NCBI GenBank assembly: GCA_016791445.1
Contig: JAEUMP010000006.1
Span: forward strand, 186,001 to 250,000
Length of the DNA: 64,000 nucleotides
DNA from: Hyphomonadaceae bacterium
GTDB taxonomy: Bacteria; Pseudomonadota; Alphaproteobacteria; Caulobacterales; Aquidulcibacteraceae
Reading direction: 5' to 3'
A model generated the notes under the pieces. That model did no database searches and was not told the DNA's origin. It saw only the letters and a list, made by a program, of their open reading frames with translations. Shown here piece by piece: positions 50,412 to 59,159 of this stretch (positions are counted from its first letter, which is position 1; the number at the start of each line of letters is the position of its first letter). Both the position numbers and the translations under genes were made by a program.

Positions 50412-51901
50412 CTGGGTCCTCCTGCCATGAAGATGGCGTGGCGCTCGGTCGTGGTGCGCGTTTCAGGTTCGTGCAGGACGAAACGGATGTCGTTGGACTG
50501 TGCGGTCGCCTCTGCGGAGACAACGTAGATGCGCATGGACGTCACGTCGTCAGGGCGGGCGTGAACGACAAGCGCGCCGTCCGGCGTCGCGTTCGTCGCC
50601 ATCGCCGATATCCGCGCGTCGGGGAGCCCCGCGACCTGCAGCTCCAGCATGCGCTCGCGCGGTTCCTTGTTGATGATGCGAACCATGTAGCCGTTGCGGA
50701 TCGAGCCGTCCGAGAGCCTCACGAAGGGCGGGCTGCGGTCGCGCATGGCGTCCAGGGAAAGCGTCGTGCGGTTCATGAGGCCGACGAGCATCGCGACACT
50801 CACAATGGCGAGCACCACCGCGTAGAGGATCGTTCGCGGCCGTACGAAACGATAGACCGGCGCCTCGCCGCATTTCGCACGATCGACATTCTCGTAGGAG
50901 TCATAGGCGATGAGCCCCTTGGGACGTCCGACCTTTTCCATCACCGCGTCGCAGGCGTCGATGCACAGCGCGCAGTTGATGCACTCCAACTGGTCGCCGT
51001 CGCGGATATCGATGCCCTGAGGGCAGACTGCGACGCATTGGCGGCAGTCGATGCAGTCGCCGCGTCCGTCCCAGCTTGCGCCTTTCTTGTGCGCGCCGCG
51101 CGGCTCCCCGCGCGCCACCTTGTAGGTCACGTTGAAGGCGTGTTTGTCGGTCATCGCCGCCTGGATGCGCGGCCACGGGCACAGATAGGTGCACACCTGT
51201 TCTCGCATGGTGCCGGCGAGTGCGTAGGTTGTGAAGGTGAGGATGGCGATGAAGAGATAGATCGTGACCGCCGCCTGCCCGGTGAATATCTCGCGCATGA
51301 GCGTCGGCGCATCGCCGAAGTAGAACACCCAGGCGCCGCCGGTGAGAGCCGCGATGACGATCCACAGAAAGTGCTTCGTGACCTTCTTGCGCGCCTTGTC
51401 CATGCTGAGCGGCGCCTTGTCGAGACGCATGCGCGCGTTGCGGTCGCCCTCGATCCAGCGCTCGACGTGGATATAGAGATCGGTCCACACCGTCTGCGGG
51501 CAGGCATAGCCGCACCAGACCCGCCCGAAGAGGGCGGAGGACAGGAAGATGCCTACTGCGGCCGCGATCAGCAGGCCGGTGATGAAATAGACTTCCTGCG
51601 GCCAGAGTTCGATGAAGAAGAAGTAGAAGCGCCGCCCCTCGAAATCGACGAGCACCGCCTGGTTAGGCGCGCCTGCGCCGCGATCCCACCGGATCCAAGG
51701 TGTCAGGTAGTAGATCGCGAGCAGGACGATCATCGCGCCCCACTTCAGCGTGCGGAAGGCGCCGCCGCTGATCTTGGGGTAGATCGGCGTGCGCTTCTTG
51801 TAGAGCGCGCGCGCCGCCTTCGAGTTGACAGCCTCCGCGTCGATGCTGATCGGGTCGGGATCGGCGTCCCGACGATCGATCAGCGTGGTCTTGTGCGTCA
51901 T
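50408..51901 (-). CDS. ccoG: cbb3 maturation ferredoxin-type protein CcoG/FixG
   Basis: 497 residues. Five or so membrane helices, the membrane-side FGRVWCGYACPQTVWTD and YLCPWPRIQAAM cysteine segments, and two 4Fe-4S ferredoxin sites (CIDCRQCVAVCPQG, then CINCALCIDACD). C-terminal Ig-like FixG domain. It reduces copper(II) for the CcoN site according to published work on CcoG. ATGA overlaps at both ends (with ccoP and ccoH). Confidence 0.96.
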   Translation of the reverse strand: MTHKTTLIDRRDADPDPISIDAEAVNSKAARALYKKRTPIYPKISGGAFRTLKWGAMIVLLAIYYLTPWIRWDRGAGAPNQAVLVDFEGRRFYFFFIELWPQEVYFITGLLIAAAVGIFLSSALFGRVWCGYACPQTVWTDLYIHVERWIEGDRNARMRLDKAPLSMDKARKKVTKHFLWIVIAALTGGAWVFYFGDAPTLMREIFTGQAAVTIYLFIAILTFTTYALAGTMREQVCTYLCPWPRIQAAMTDKHAFNVTYKVARGEPRGAHKKGASWDGRGDCIDCRQCVAVCPQGIDIRDGDQLECINCALCIDACDAVMEKVGRPKGLIAYDSYENVDRAKCGEAPVYRFVRPRTILYAVVLAIVSVAMLVGLMNRTTLSLDAMRDRSPPFVRLSDGSIRNGYMVRIINKEPRERMLELQVAGLPDARISAMATNATPDGALVVHARPDDVTSMRIYVVSAEATAQSNDIRFVLHEPETRTTTERHAIFMAGGPR

Positions 51902-52836
51902 GGAATTGCGGGCGCCGCCGGCGCAGGCTCGATGATCGCCACTGGTTCCTTTTCACCGCCGCCCAGTCCGTAAACATAGACGGAAAGCGCGCGGATCACG
52001 GCCGGGTCGAGACGCGTTTCCCATGCAGGCATGACGCCGCCGCGACCGAGTTCTATCTGGCGACGGACTTCCGCGCGCGATCCGCCATAGAGCCAGACGT
52101 CGTCGGTGAGGCTGGGCGCGCCGAAGGCGCGGTCGCCGGCGCCGGTCGCGCCGTGGCACGATACGCATTGCTGCTGGTAGATCGCCGCGCCGCGCGCCGC
52201 CGCCGCCGGGACCGGCTTTTCGCGATCGCGCGCCGTGGAGAGCGTCAGCACATATTCCGTGACGTCGCCGATATCGCGCGTGCTCATGAGGCCATCGCGC
52301 CCGTAGGCAGGCATGATGGACAGGCGCGTATCGTCGTGTGTGGAGCGGATGCCCACGCGCAGCGTGTGTTCGATATCGCCGAGCGTGCCGCCCCAGAGCC
52401 ACACATCGTCGGCCAGGCTCGGATAGCCGGGCGCGCCTGCGCCGCCTGCGCCGTGGCAGGTGGCGCAGTTGTCGGCGAAGGTGGTTTCACCGGCCGCGCG
52501 CGCGAATTCCGCCAGTTGCGGATCGGCGACGATCTCGTCGTAGCTCGCGGCGGTGAGACGGTCGAAGGACGGCTTGCGTGCAGCCTGCAGAGTCTGCAGC
52601 TCCGCGGCGACATTGGCGCGATCGGAGAAGCCGAGAATGCCGGGCGTATAGCTGTTGAGCATCGGCCACGCCGGCATCAGCACCCAGTACACCGCCGCCA
52701 CGACGATCGTGGCGTAGAAGATGTACAGCCACCAGCGCGGGAGGGGCGTATCGAGTTCACGGATGCCGTCCCACTCGTGGCCGGTGGTGCTCGTGCCGGT
52801 GAACTCGTCAACGCCGTGTTTTTCAGGCGTGGTCAT
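51898..52836 (-). CDS. ccoP: cbb3 oxidase subunit III, di-haem cytochrome c CcoP
   Basis: 312 residues. N-terminal membrane helix (WLYIFYATIVVAAVYWVL) after WDGIRELDTPLPRWW, then two cytochrome c domains with CATCHG near residue 125 and CVSCHG near 220. Both have the expected distal Met segments (for example LSIMPAYGRDG and GGVMPAWETRL). Start overlaps ccoQ by 14 bp. Delivers electrons from the bc1 branch to CcoO. Confidence 0.97.
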   Translation of the reverse strand: MTTPEKHGVDEFTGTSTTGHEWDGIRELDTPLPRWWLYIFYATIVVAAVYWVLMPAWPMLNSYTPGILGFSDRANVAAELQTLQAARKPSFDRLTAASYDEIVADPQLAEFARAAGETTFADNCATCHGAGGAGAPGYPSLADDVWLWGGTLGDIEHTLRVGIRSTHDDTRLSIMPAYGRDGLMSTRDIGDVTEYVLTLSTARDREKPVPAAAARGAAIYQQQCVSCHGATGAGDRAFGAPSLTDDVWLYGGSRAEVRRQIELGRGGVMPAWETRLDPAVIRALSVYVYGLGGGEKEPVAIIEPAPAAPAIP

Positions 52837-52990
52837 CGTCTTCGTCCTTGCTGAGGGGCGCGCGTGCGGCGGCGTCGAAAGTGGTCCGGTTGGCCGGCCA
52901 GAGGGCGTAGGCCACGGCGGTGAGGAAGAGGGCGACCGCGAAGGCGAGGCCCCAGGTTTCCGCGAAGTGCGATGCGGCGGCGAATGTCAT
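52823..52990 (-). CDS. ccoQ: cbb3 oxidase subunit IV CcoQ
   Basis: 55 residues, short enough to be missed by length filters: MTFAAASHFAETWGLAFAV (first residues) with one membrane helix about residues 14-32, then the WPANRTTFDAAARAPL segment and an acidic tail ending DEDDDHA. Position between ccoO (4-bp gap) and ccoP, orientation and sequence all fit CcoQ, which stabilises the CcoP-CcoNO interaction. Stop at 52823 overlaps the ccoP start. Confidence 0.93.
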   Translation of the reverse strand: MTFAAASHFAETWGLAFAVALFLTAVAYALWPANRTTFDAAARAPLSKDEDDDHA

Positions 52991-52994
52991 CTGC

Positions 52995-53729
52995 TCACCT
53001 CCGGTTTTCAGGCGCGTCGGCCTGATAGGTGCTGAAGTCGACGCCCGCGCCGAGCATCTGCAGGTAGGCGATCAGCGCATCCATTTCGGTCAGCCGTTTC
53101 GGATCGCCGTCGTAGGCGCGCGGTTTCACGGTGGGGTAGCGCTCCTCGAACGCGCTCGCCGCATCGCTGTCAGGGTCTGCCTGCGCGCGGAGATCGGCGG
53201 CGGCGTTGTCGATCTGCGCTTGCGTGTAGGGGACCTTCAGCGTCGCGTTCACGCGCAGGTGGTTGGCGATGTCGCCCGTGGCCAGCTCCTTTTTCTCGAG
53301 GAAGGCGTAGGGCGGCATCACCGATTCCGGCACCATGGAGCGTGGATCGACGAGGTGCGCGCGATGCCACTCGTCCGAATAGCGGCCGCCGACGCGCGCG
53401 AGGTCAGGGCCCGTGCGCTTGGATCCCCACTGGAACGGGTGGTCGTACATGCTCTCGGCGGCGAGGCTGTAGTGGCCGTAGCGCTCAACCTCGTCGCGCA
53501 GCGGGCGCACCATCTGCGAGTGGCAGACATAGCAGCCTTCGCGGATGTAGATCTCGCGCCCCTTCAGTTCGAGCGGCGTGTAGGGGCGCACGCCCTTCAC
53601 CTGCTCGATCGTGCTCTCGATGAAGAAGAGCGGGGTGATCTGCACGAGGCCGCCTATGGAGACCACGAGAAGAATGCCGACGACAAGGATGAGCGAGTGC
53701 CGCTCGAACCATTTGTGGAAGTGCCACAT
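52995..53729 (-). CDS. ccoO: cbb3 oxidase subunit II, monohaem cytochrome c CcoO
   Basis: 244 residues. N-terminal membrane anchor ([19 protein letters not shown]), the haem site [12 protein letters not shown] near residue 70, and [11 protein letters not shown] and [11 protein letters not shown] near the C-terminus. Typical length. Starts 9 bp after ccoN. Confidence 0.97.
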   Translation of the reverse strand: MWHFHKWFERHSLILVVGILLVVSIGGLVQITPLFFIESTIEQVKGVRPYTPLELKGREIYIREGCYVCHSQMVRPLRDEVERYGHYSLAAESMYDHPFQWGSKRTGPDLARVGGRYSDEWHRAHLVDPRSMVPESVMPPYAFLEKKELATGDIANHLRVNATLKVPYTQAQIDNAAADLRAQADPDSDAASAFEERYPTVKPRAYDGDPKRLTEMDALIAYLQMLGAGVDFSTYQADAPENRR

Positions 53730-53738
53730 GGCGCGTCT

Positions 53739-55391
53739 CTATTCTGCAGCGACTGCGGCGGGGGCCGCATTGGGACGGATGGCGACGGCGGCTGGCGCAT
53801 CTCCCCTGGCGGTGCGCCAGAGGTTGTAGGCCATCAGCAGGGCGCCGATGAGGTAGAGCAGTCCGCCGAGGGCGCGGATGATGTAGTAGGGGTGCATCGC
53901 CTCGACGCTCTCGACGAACGAGTATTCGAGGAAACCCAGCTCGTTGTAGGCGCGCCACATCAGCCCCTGCATGACGCCCGCCACCCACATCGAGGTGATG
54001 TAGAGAACGATGCCGAGCGTCGCGATCCAGAAGTGCCACTCGACGAGTGCGTTCGAGTACAGGCGCTCGCGCTTCCAGAGCCACGGCGTGAGGCAGTAGA
54101 GCGCACCGAAGCTGACGAAGCCGACCCAGCCGAGTGCGCCGGAGTGCACGTGGCCAATGGTCCAGTCGGTGTAGTGCGAGAGCGAGTTGACCGCGCGGAT
54201 CGACATCACCGGGCCTTCGAACGTGCTCATGCCGTAGAATGCGACGGAGACGACGAGCATGCGCAGCACGGGGTCAGTGCGAAGCTTGTCCCACGCGCCC
54301 GAGAGCGTCATCAGGCCGTTGATCATGCCGCCCCAGGAGGGCATCCACAGCATGATGGAGAACGTCGCGCCCAGGGTCTGCGCCCACATCGGCAGCGCGG
54401 TGTAGTGCAGGTGGTGCGGTCCCGCCCAGATGTACAGGAAGATCAGCGCCCAGAAGTGGATGATCGACAGGCGATAGGAATAGACCGGCCGATCAGCCTG
54501 CTTCGGGATGAAGTAGTACATGATGGCGAGGAAGCCCGCCGTCAGGAAGAAGCCGACGGCGTTGTGCCCGTACCACCACTGCGTCAGCGCATCCTGTACG
54601 CCGGAGAAGGCGGAGTAGCTGAAGTAGTTGGCGAAGGAGACCGGCAGCGCGAGATTGTTGATGATGTGCAGCATCGCGATGGTGACGATGAACGCCAGGT
54701 AGAACCAGTTCGCGACGTAGATGTGCTTTTCCTCGCGCTTCCAGATCGTGCCGAGGAAAACGAGGAGATAGACGACCCAGACGAGCGTCAGCCAAAGGTC
54801 GGTGTACCACGGCGGCTCGGCGTATTCGCGGCCGGCGGTGATGCCGAGCAGATAGCCCGTGCCCGCCAGCAGAATGAAGAGCTGGTAGCCCCAGAACACG
54901 AACCACGCCCACGGTCCACCTGCGAGGCGCGCGCGGCAGGTGCGCTGAACCACATAGAAGGACGTCGCGATCAGCACATTGCCGCCGAACGCGAAGATCA
55001 CCGCCGATGTGTGCAGCGGACGCAGCCGTCCGAAATTCGTCCAGCCGAAGTCCTCGAAATAGAAGAGAGCCGGAAACGAGAGCTGCAGCGCGATGATGAC
55101 GCCGACGAGCAGTCCCGCAATGCCCCAGAAGGTTGAGGCGATGACGCCCGCCTTCACGACGCCGTCTTCGTAGCGCGTGCGCACCGCTTCGCCGTTGGGC
55201 AGGATGTAGGCGCGCACGAGCGCGAACAGGCCGACCAGGAACGCCGCCATTGCGGTGTACATCTGGATGGCGAACGGACCGTCCGTGGTGCGCGCCGCGC
55301 CCCAGATGGTCAGCGCCAGGCCGAGAATCAGGATCAGGCCGATGGCGAGCGGCGCGTAGCCGACATCGCTGGCCGTCTGTCTTGTGGTCAT
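53739..55391 (-). CDS. ccoN: cbb3-type cytochrome c oxidase catalytic subunit CcoN
   Basis: 550 residues, 12+ membrane helices, high-affinity haem-copper oxidase subunit. Haem b and CuB ligands lie in [41 protein letters not shown] and [19 protein letters not shown] at 55391 preferred over 55406. First gene of the ccoNOQP-GHIS unit, which runs uninterrupted to 47492. A FixK-type box lies 66 bp upstream. Confidence 0.97.
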   Translation of the reverse strand: MTTRQTASDVGYAPLAIGLILILGLALTIWGAARTTDGPFAIQMYTAMAAFLVGLFALVRAYILPNGEAVRTRYEDGVVKAGVIASTFWGIAGLLVGVIIALQLSFPALFYFEDFGWTNFGRLRPLHTSAVIFAFGGNVLIATSFYVVQRTCRARLAGGPWAWFVFWGYQLFILLAGTGYLLGITAGREYAEPPWYTDLWLTLVWVVYLLVFLGTIWKREEKHIYVANWFYLAFIVTIAMLHIINNLALPVSFANYFSYSAFSGVQDALTQWWYGHNAVGFFLTAGFLAIMYYFIPKQADRPVYSYRLSIIHFWALIFLYIWAGPHHLHYTALPMWAQTLGATFSIMLWMPSWGGMINGLMTLSGAWDKLRTDPVLRMLVVSVAFYGMSTFEGPVMSIRAVNSLSHYTDWTIGHVHSGALGWVGFVSFGALYCLTPWLWKRERLYSNALVEWHFWIATLGIVLYITSMWVAGVMQGLMWRAYNELGFLEYSFVESVEAMHPYYIIRALGGLLYLIGALLMAYNLWRTARGDAPAAVAIRPNAAPAAVAAE

Positions 55392-55457
55392 GCTCCGCTC
55401 CCGCAACGCCTCGATGGCGGCGTGTGCGGGTCATGCGTGATCCGCAGGCGGCGGGCT

Positions 55458-55471
55458 TTGATTTGACGCAA
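55458..55471. promoter_or_regulatory. FixK-type box upstream of ccoN
   Basis: TTGATTTGACGCAA: TTGA-N6-GCAA, the FixK2-like variant with G in place of T in the second half. It lies 66 bp before the ccoN start, the typical distance in class II promoters plus leader. It may also serve the divergent small gene at 55557. Confidence 0.7.
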
Positions 55472-55556
55472 TCGCCCGCGCGCCAGTTCGTGCCATGAGG
55501 GTGCAGGCGCTGCGCGAATTGTCGCGCGGCTCGCCGATGATGCAGGACGAAGAGTG

Positions 55557-55859
55557 ATGCGGAACCATAAAGAGCGCACGACCGGATCCAATCGCGGCGG
55601 CGCGTTGTTCGGCGCCGCCTTGCTGGTCGTTCCGGCGGCATCGGCGTGGCTCGCGTTCAGCCGGTCCGCTCAGCAGCATGCGCTCGATGTGCTGCTCGGT
55701 CAGGGGGCGTGCGGCAACCTGCTCATGAGCCCTGCGAAGCCCGAGATCTTCGGGCACTGCATCGACTGCTGGTCGGCGGGCGCCACCGCAGGAATCGCCG
55801 CATTTCTCGCCATTGCAGCAGCGCAGCGCCTCTCCGAGCGCCTTCACTCCATCGCTTGA
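55557..55859 (+). CDS. Small membrane protein between ccoN and hemN
   Basis: About 100 residues (ATG 55557; GTG 55554 also possible). Two hydrophobic segments (GALFGAALLVVPAASAWLAF and SAGATAGIAAFLAIAAA) flank a loop with three cysteines (GACGNLLMS and FGHCIDCW). The CxxC pair in HCIDCW could bind metal or form a disulfide. Divergent from ccoN, convergent with hemN (3 bp apart). Unknown family; the context suggests a role in oxidase biogenesis or haem handling. Confidence 0.65.
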   Translation: MRNHKERTTGSNRGGALFGAALLVVPAASAWLAFSRSAQQHALDVLLGQGACGNLLMSPAKPEIFGHCIDCWSAGATAGIAAFLAIAAAQRLSERLHSIA

Positions 55860-55862
55860 CGA

Positions 55863-57197
55863 TCAGACCGCGCGCGAATGTCGCGCCGGGCTGTGTTGGT
55901 GGTGGGCGTCGAACGCGTTCGCGACTACCCGCGCCAGCCTGCGCGCTTCCGGTGGAATGAGGATCCGGTCGTCCGCACACACCGCGAGGCCGTCCCGCGC
56001 CGGGCCCTCGAGCGCCCGCATTGCCTCGCCGAACGCAGCGCGTCCGCCATAGGGGCCGAGATCGACCTCGAAATCGCACAGCAGGCGTTCGATGATGTCG
56101 CGGTGCGTTCGGTCCGCCTGCGTCAGCGCGTAGCCGCGCGCCACCGGCAGCACGCCTGATGCAACGGCGCGCGCCCATTGGCCGACCTCGGCGCTGTTTT
56201 GCGCATAGCCTTGCGGCATGCTGGAGATCGCCGAGGCGCCGATGCCGATGAGGGTGTCGCAATCGTCGTCCACATAGCCCTGGAAGTTGCGCCGCAGGGC
56301 GCCGTCGCGGGCGGCGATCGCGAGCGAATCGTCCGCCCGGGCGAAGTGATCGAGGCCTATCTCCAGATAGCCGGCGTCGCGCAGCACTTCCGCGATGGCG
56401 TCGGCCTGCGCGTTGCGCACATGCAGATCCGGAAGGGCGTCGGGGTCGATCAGTCGCTGGCGGGTCTTGAACCAGGGCACGTGCGCATACCCGAAGACGG
56501 AGAGCCGGTCGGGGGCCATCGCTGCGGCGACGCGCGCGGAGTCCCGCGCCTCCGTCACGCCCTGGTGCGGCAGGCCGTACATCAGATCGAAGCTCACGCC
56601 CCGCACGCCGGCATGGCGCAGCATGGCCGCTGCGCGCGCGACCGTCTCTGCGGGTTGAATCCGGCCGATGGCCTCCTGCACCCGCGCATTGAAGTCCTGC
56701 ACGCCCAGCGAAACGCGCGTGACGCCGTGGCGCGCAAACGTCTCCACCTGCGCGACCGTCAGCGTGCGTGGATCAATCTCGATCGCGTGCTCGGCGCGCG
56801 CAGACAGATCGAATGCATCGTGCAGCGCGGCGAAGATCGCGTCGAAGTCTGCAGGCGCCAGGATGTTCGGCGTGCCGCCGCCCCAGTGAATGCGTTTCAC
56901 CGCGACGCGTCCCGTCGCTGCAGCGATGAGCGCAATCTCGGCGCGCAGTGTGTCGACGTAGTTCGCCACTGGCTCGCGTCGTCGCGCCGCCTTGGTGTTG
57001 CAGCCGCAATACCAGCAGATGTCGCGACAGAAGGGCACGTGCAGATAGAGCGAGACGGGGTCGCCCCGCGCGCCGGCATCGGCAAGCCATTGCGCATGCA
57101 CCGCGCCGGTCACCGCAGACGTGAAGTGCGGTGCGGTCGGATAGCTCGTGTAGCGGGGCAGATTGCGTTCCGCGTAGGCGATGTGACGCTCGTCCAT
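55863..57197 (-). CDS. hemN: Oxygen-independent coproporphyrinogen III oxidase HemN
   Basis: 444-residue radical SAM enzyme for anaerobic haem synthesis. The cluster motif CRDICWYCGC (CxxxCxxC) near residue 60, IHWGGGTPN, LGVQDFNARVQEAIGRIQP and ISFD/SFDLMYGLPHQ follow. N-terminus YTSYPTAPHF is characteristic of true HemN rather than HemW. A FixK/FNR-type box lies 33 bp upstream of the start; low-oxygen induction is expected. Confidence 0.96.
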   Translation of the reverse strand: MDERHIAYAERNLPRYTSYPTAPHFTSAVTGAVHAQWLADAGARGDPVSLYLHVPFCRDICWYCGCNTKAARRREPVANYVDTLRAEIALIAAATGRVAVKRIHWGGGTPNILAPADFDAIFAALHDAFDLSARAEHAIEIDPRTLTVAQVETFARHGVTRVSLGVQDFNARVQEAIGRIQPAETVARAAAMLRHAGVRGVSFDLMYGLPHQGVTEARDSARVAAAMAPDRLSVFGYAHVPWFKTRQRLIDPDALPDLHVRNAQADAIAEVLRDAGYLEIGLDHFARADDSLAIAARDGALRRNFQGYVDDDCDTLIGIGASAISSMPQGYAQNSAEVGQWARAVASGVLPVARGYALTQADRTHRDIIERLLCDFEVDLGPYGGRAAFGEAMRALEGPARDGLAVCADDRILIPPEARRLARVVANAFDAHHQHSPARHSRAV

Positions 57198-57230
57198 GCG
57201 CCCATTTCGGCTTCCCTGGCGGCCATCGCC

Positions 57231-57244
57231 TTGACCGGGGTCAA
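57231..57244. promoter_or_regulatory. FNR/FixK box between hemN and fixK
   Basis: TTGACCGGGGTCAA, a perfect 14-bp palindrome of the TTGA-N6-TCAA type, 33 bp before hemN and 129 bp before the divergent regulator gene. It could give both hemN activation and autoregulation of the regulator. Confidence 0.8.
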
Positions 57245-57373
57245 GCGGGGCGGTCGGTCGCCGCGCCGGGGTGCGACAGACTGCCTACGTAGAACCCCTT
57301 AGGGACATGATCGGAATTTCTGGGTCGCCCCGTCCCGCCTAATCACTGTGTACGCAAATCGAAGGAGCGACAC

Positions 57374-58054
57374 ATGACGGCGCTGGCGATGCACGAGGAC
57401 CATCAGACGATGCGGGCCAACCCGGCGGGGACGGGGCTCGATCTCGTCACCCTTGCGCCTGGCGTCGTGGCGCACGGCACGGTGGCGCCCATCGCCCGCG
57501 AGGCGGCGGTATTCGTCCAGGAAGATCCGGTCACGCATATCTACAAGGTCGTGTCCGGCGCGGTGCGGGTGACGCGCCTCCTCGAAGACGGTCGCCGCCA
57601 CATCGTGGCCTTCTATTTCGCCGGCGAGCTGTTCGGCCTCGAAGCCGGCGACACCCACCAATTCTCCGCCGAAGCGGTCGTCGCCTCGCGCATCGCCTTC
57701 GTGCGTCGTTCGGCCGTCGCGACCGAAGCGGAAAACAGCGACAGCGCCATCTGGGCCGTCTGGCGGCTCATGGCCAAGGAACTCGCGCGCGCGCAGGACC
57801 ACGCGCTCGTGCTCGGACGCCTGAGCGCGGCGGAGCGCGTCGGCGCCTTCCTGCGCGACATGGCCGTCCGCACCGGCTGCAACAACTCCATCGACCTGCC
57901 GATGTCGCGCATCGACATCGCCGACTATCTCGGCCTGACGATCGAGACGGTCTCGCGGACACTGACGCAGATGGAACGCAGCGGCGCGATCCGCTTCAGC
58001 GGCGCCCGTCACATCGATTTCCAGACCGCCCGGCCGCTCGCGCGCGTCGCCTGA
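57374..58054 (+). CDS. fixK: Crp/Fnr-family regulator, FixK type
   Basis: 226 residues. N-terminal cyclic-nucleotide-type sensor barrel (HIYKVVSGAVRVTRLLEDGRR, FYFAGELFGLEAGD) and C-terminal winged helix with DIADYLGLTIETVSRTLTQME; the ExxSR recognition residues read TTGA half-sites. The N-terminal cysteine cluster of FNR is absent, so it should not sense oxygen itself and fits FixK (controlled by FixLJ). Located beside fixLJ; probable regulator of all FixK boxes here. Confidence 0.9.
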   Translation: MTALAMHEDHQTMRANPAGTGLDLVTLAPGVVAHGTVAPIAREAAVFVQEDPVTHIYKVVSGAVRVTRLLEDGRRHIVAFYFAGELFGLEAGDTHQFSAEAVVASRIAFVRRSAVATEAENSDSAIWAVWRLMAKELARAQDHALVLGRLSAAERVGAFLRDMAVRTGCNNSIDLPMSRIDIADYLGLTIETVSRTLTQMERSGAIRFSGARHIDFQTARPLARVA

Positions 58055-58061
58055 ACCGACG

Positions 58062-58472
58062 TCAGTCGCCGAAGGCGGCGCGGATCGCGAGCGAAAGCTC
58101 GTCGCGCATGAGCGGCTTCTCCACGATCGGCACGCCGAGACCGTCGCAGCGCGCCCGCAGGCTTGCGCCCGGATGGCTGGTCATCAGGATGGCGGGCGTT
58201 CGCATGCCGCGGGCGCGCAGCATCTCGATGAGGTAGAGCCCGTCCATCCGCGGCAGCCGGTGATCGACGACAAGGCAGCCGATATCGGGAATGTCGCGGA
58301 GATCGAGCACCGCCTCGGCGCTCGCAAACGGGAGCACGCGATACCCTTCCACCTCGATGCCGAATGTCAGCGCGTTGAGCAATGCGCCGTCGTCATCGAC
58401 GACCATGACGGTCCGCGACGGGGCGCTGCGCTCCTGGCGCACGGGTTCGAGAAGTGGCGCGACGGCCCCCAT
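58062..58472 (-). CDS. Single-domain response regulator
   Basis: 136 residues, receiver domain only: acidic pocket VVDDDGALL, phosphorylation site in LVVDHRLPRMDG, the Thr/Ser switch in ILMTSHPG and the lysine in VEKPL. No output domain. Such lone receivers next to fixLJ may act as phosphate sinks or FixT-like brakes on FixL. ATG 58472 follows AAGGAT; 58502 is an alternative. A FixK-type box lies 57 bp upstream, giving possible feedback. Confidence 0.88.
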   Translation of the reverse strand: MGAVAPLLEPVRQERSAPSRTVMVVDDDGALLNALTFGIEVEGYRVLPFASAEAVLDLRDIPDIGCLVVDHRLPRMDGLYLIEMLRARGMRTPAILMTSHPGASLRARCDGLGVPIVEKPLMRDELSLAIRAAFGD

Positions 58473-58529
58473 GGGCGATCCTTGCAGCATATCCGGGAGC
58501 ACTCATCGCGCCGTGGCGACTCCTGCGCC

Positions 58530-58543
58530 TTGATGAAGCGCAA
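58530..58543. promoter_or_regulatory. FixK-type box upstream of the lone receiver
   Basis: TTGATGAAGCGCAA: TTGA-N6-GCAA, same variant as at ccoN, 57 bp before the receiver start and just past the fixJ stop codon. Confidence 0.6.
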
Positions 58544-58550
58544 ATCGCAC

Positions 58551-59159
58551 TCAGTCCCGGCTGACGATGACCATGCGCACGAGATCGGAGAGGCTCGCGG
58601 CGCGCATCTTGGTCATGACGTTGGCCCGGTAGATTTCCACGGTGCGCGCGCTGATGCCGAGGTCGAAGGCGATCGCCTTGTTGGCGCGTCCCGCCACAAG
58701 ACCTTCCAGCACGTCCATTTCCCGTCCGGACAGCGTGGCGATTCGCCGGGCGGCCTCAAGCTTTTCGGCAGCGCGTGCATCCCCCCGCATCGCCGACTCG
58801 CGGCTTGCTTCGAGCGCAGCGAGGAGCCGGTGCTCGTCGAAGGGCTTTTCCAGAAACTCGACTGCGCCCGCCTTTATCGCCTCCACCGCGAGCGGTATGT
58901 CGCCATGGCCGGTCATCACGATCACCGGCAGCGCAATGGCGCGCTCGCGCAGATCGCGCAAAAGGTCGAGGCCCGATTTTCCCGGCATCCGCACGTCGGT
59001 GAGGATCCATCCGCGATCGAGCGTGTCGGCGGTGTCGAGGAAATGCTCCGCAGAGCGGTAGGCGCGCACGTTGTGGCCACTCGACTCCAGCATGAAGGTC
59101 AGCGAGTCGCGAATGGCGTCGTCGTCGTCGACGACATGCACGATCCAGTCAGGCGTCAT
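58551..59159 (-). CDS. fixJ: Two-component response regulator FixJ
   Basis: 202 residues. N-terminal receiver ([14 protein letters not shown]; phosphorylated Asp55 in [21 protein letters not shown]) and C-terminal LuxR-type helix-turn-helix ([42 protein letters not shown]). Phosphorylated by FixL at low oxygen; activates fixK in rhizobia. It overlaps the fixL stop by 11 bp. Confidence 0.96.
   Translation of the reverse strand: MTPDWIVHVVDDDDAIRDSLTFMLESSGHNVRAYRSAEHFLDTADTLDRGWILTDVRMPGKSGLDLLRDLRERAIALPVIVMTGHGDIPLAVEAIKAGAVEFLEKPFDEHRLLAALEASRESAMRGDARAAEKLEAARRIATLSGREMDVLEGLVAGRANKAIAFDLGISARTVEIYRANVMTKMRAASLSDLVRMVIVSRD

Noticed and set aside
52920-55136. A 738-codon plus-strand frame opposite ccoO and ccoN
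   Set aside because: Shadow frame; the opposite strand encodes oxidase subunits with complete ligand sets.
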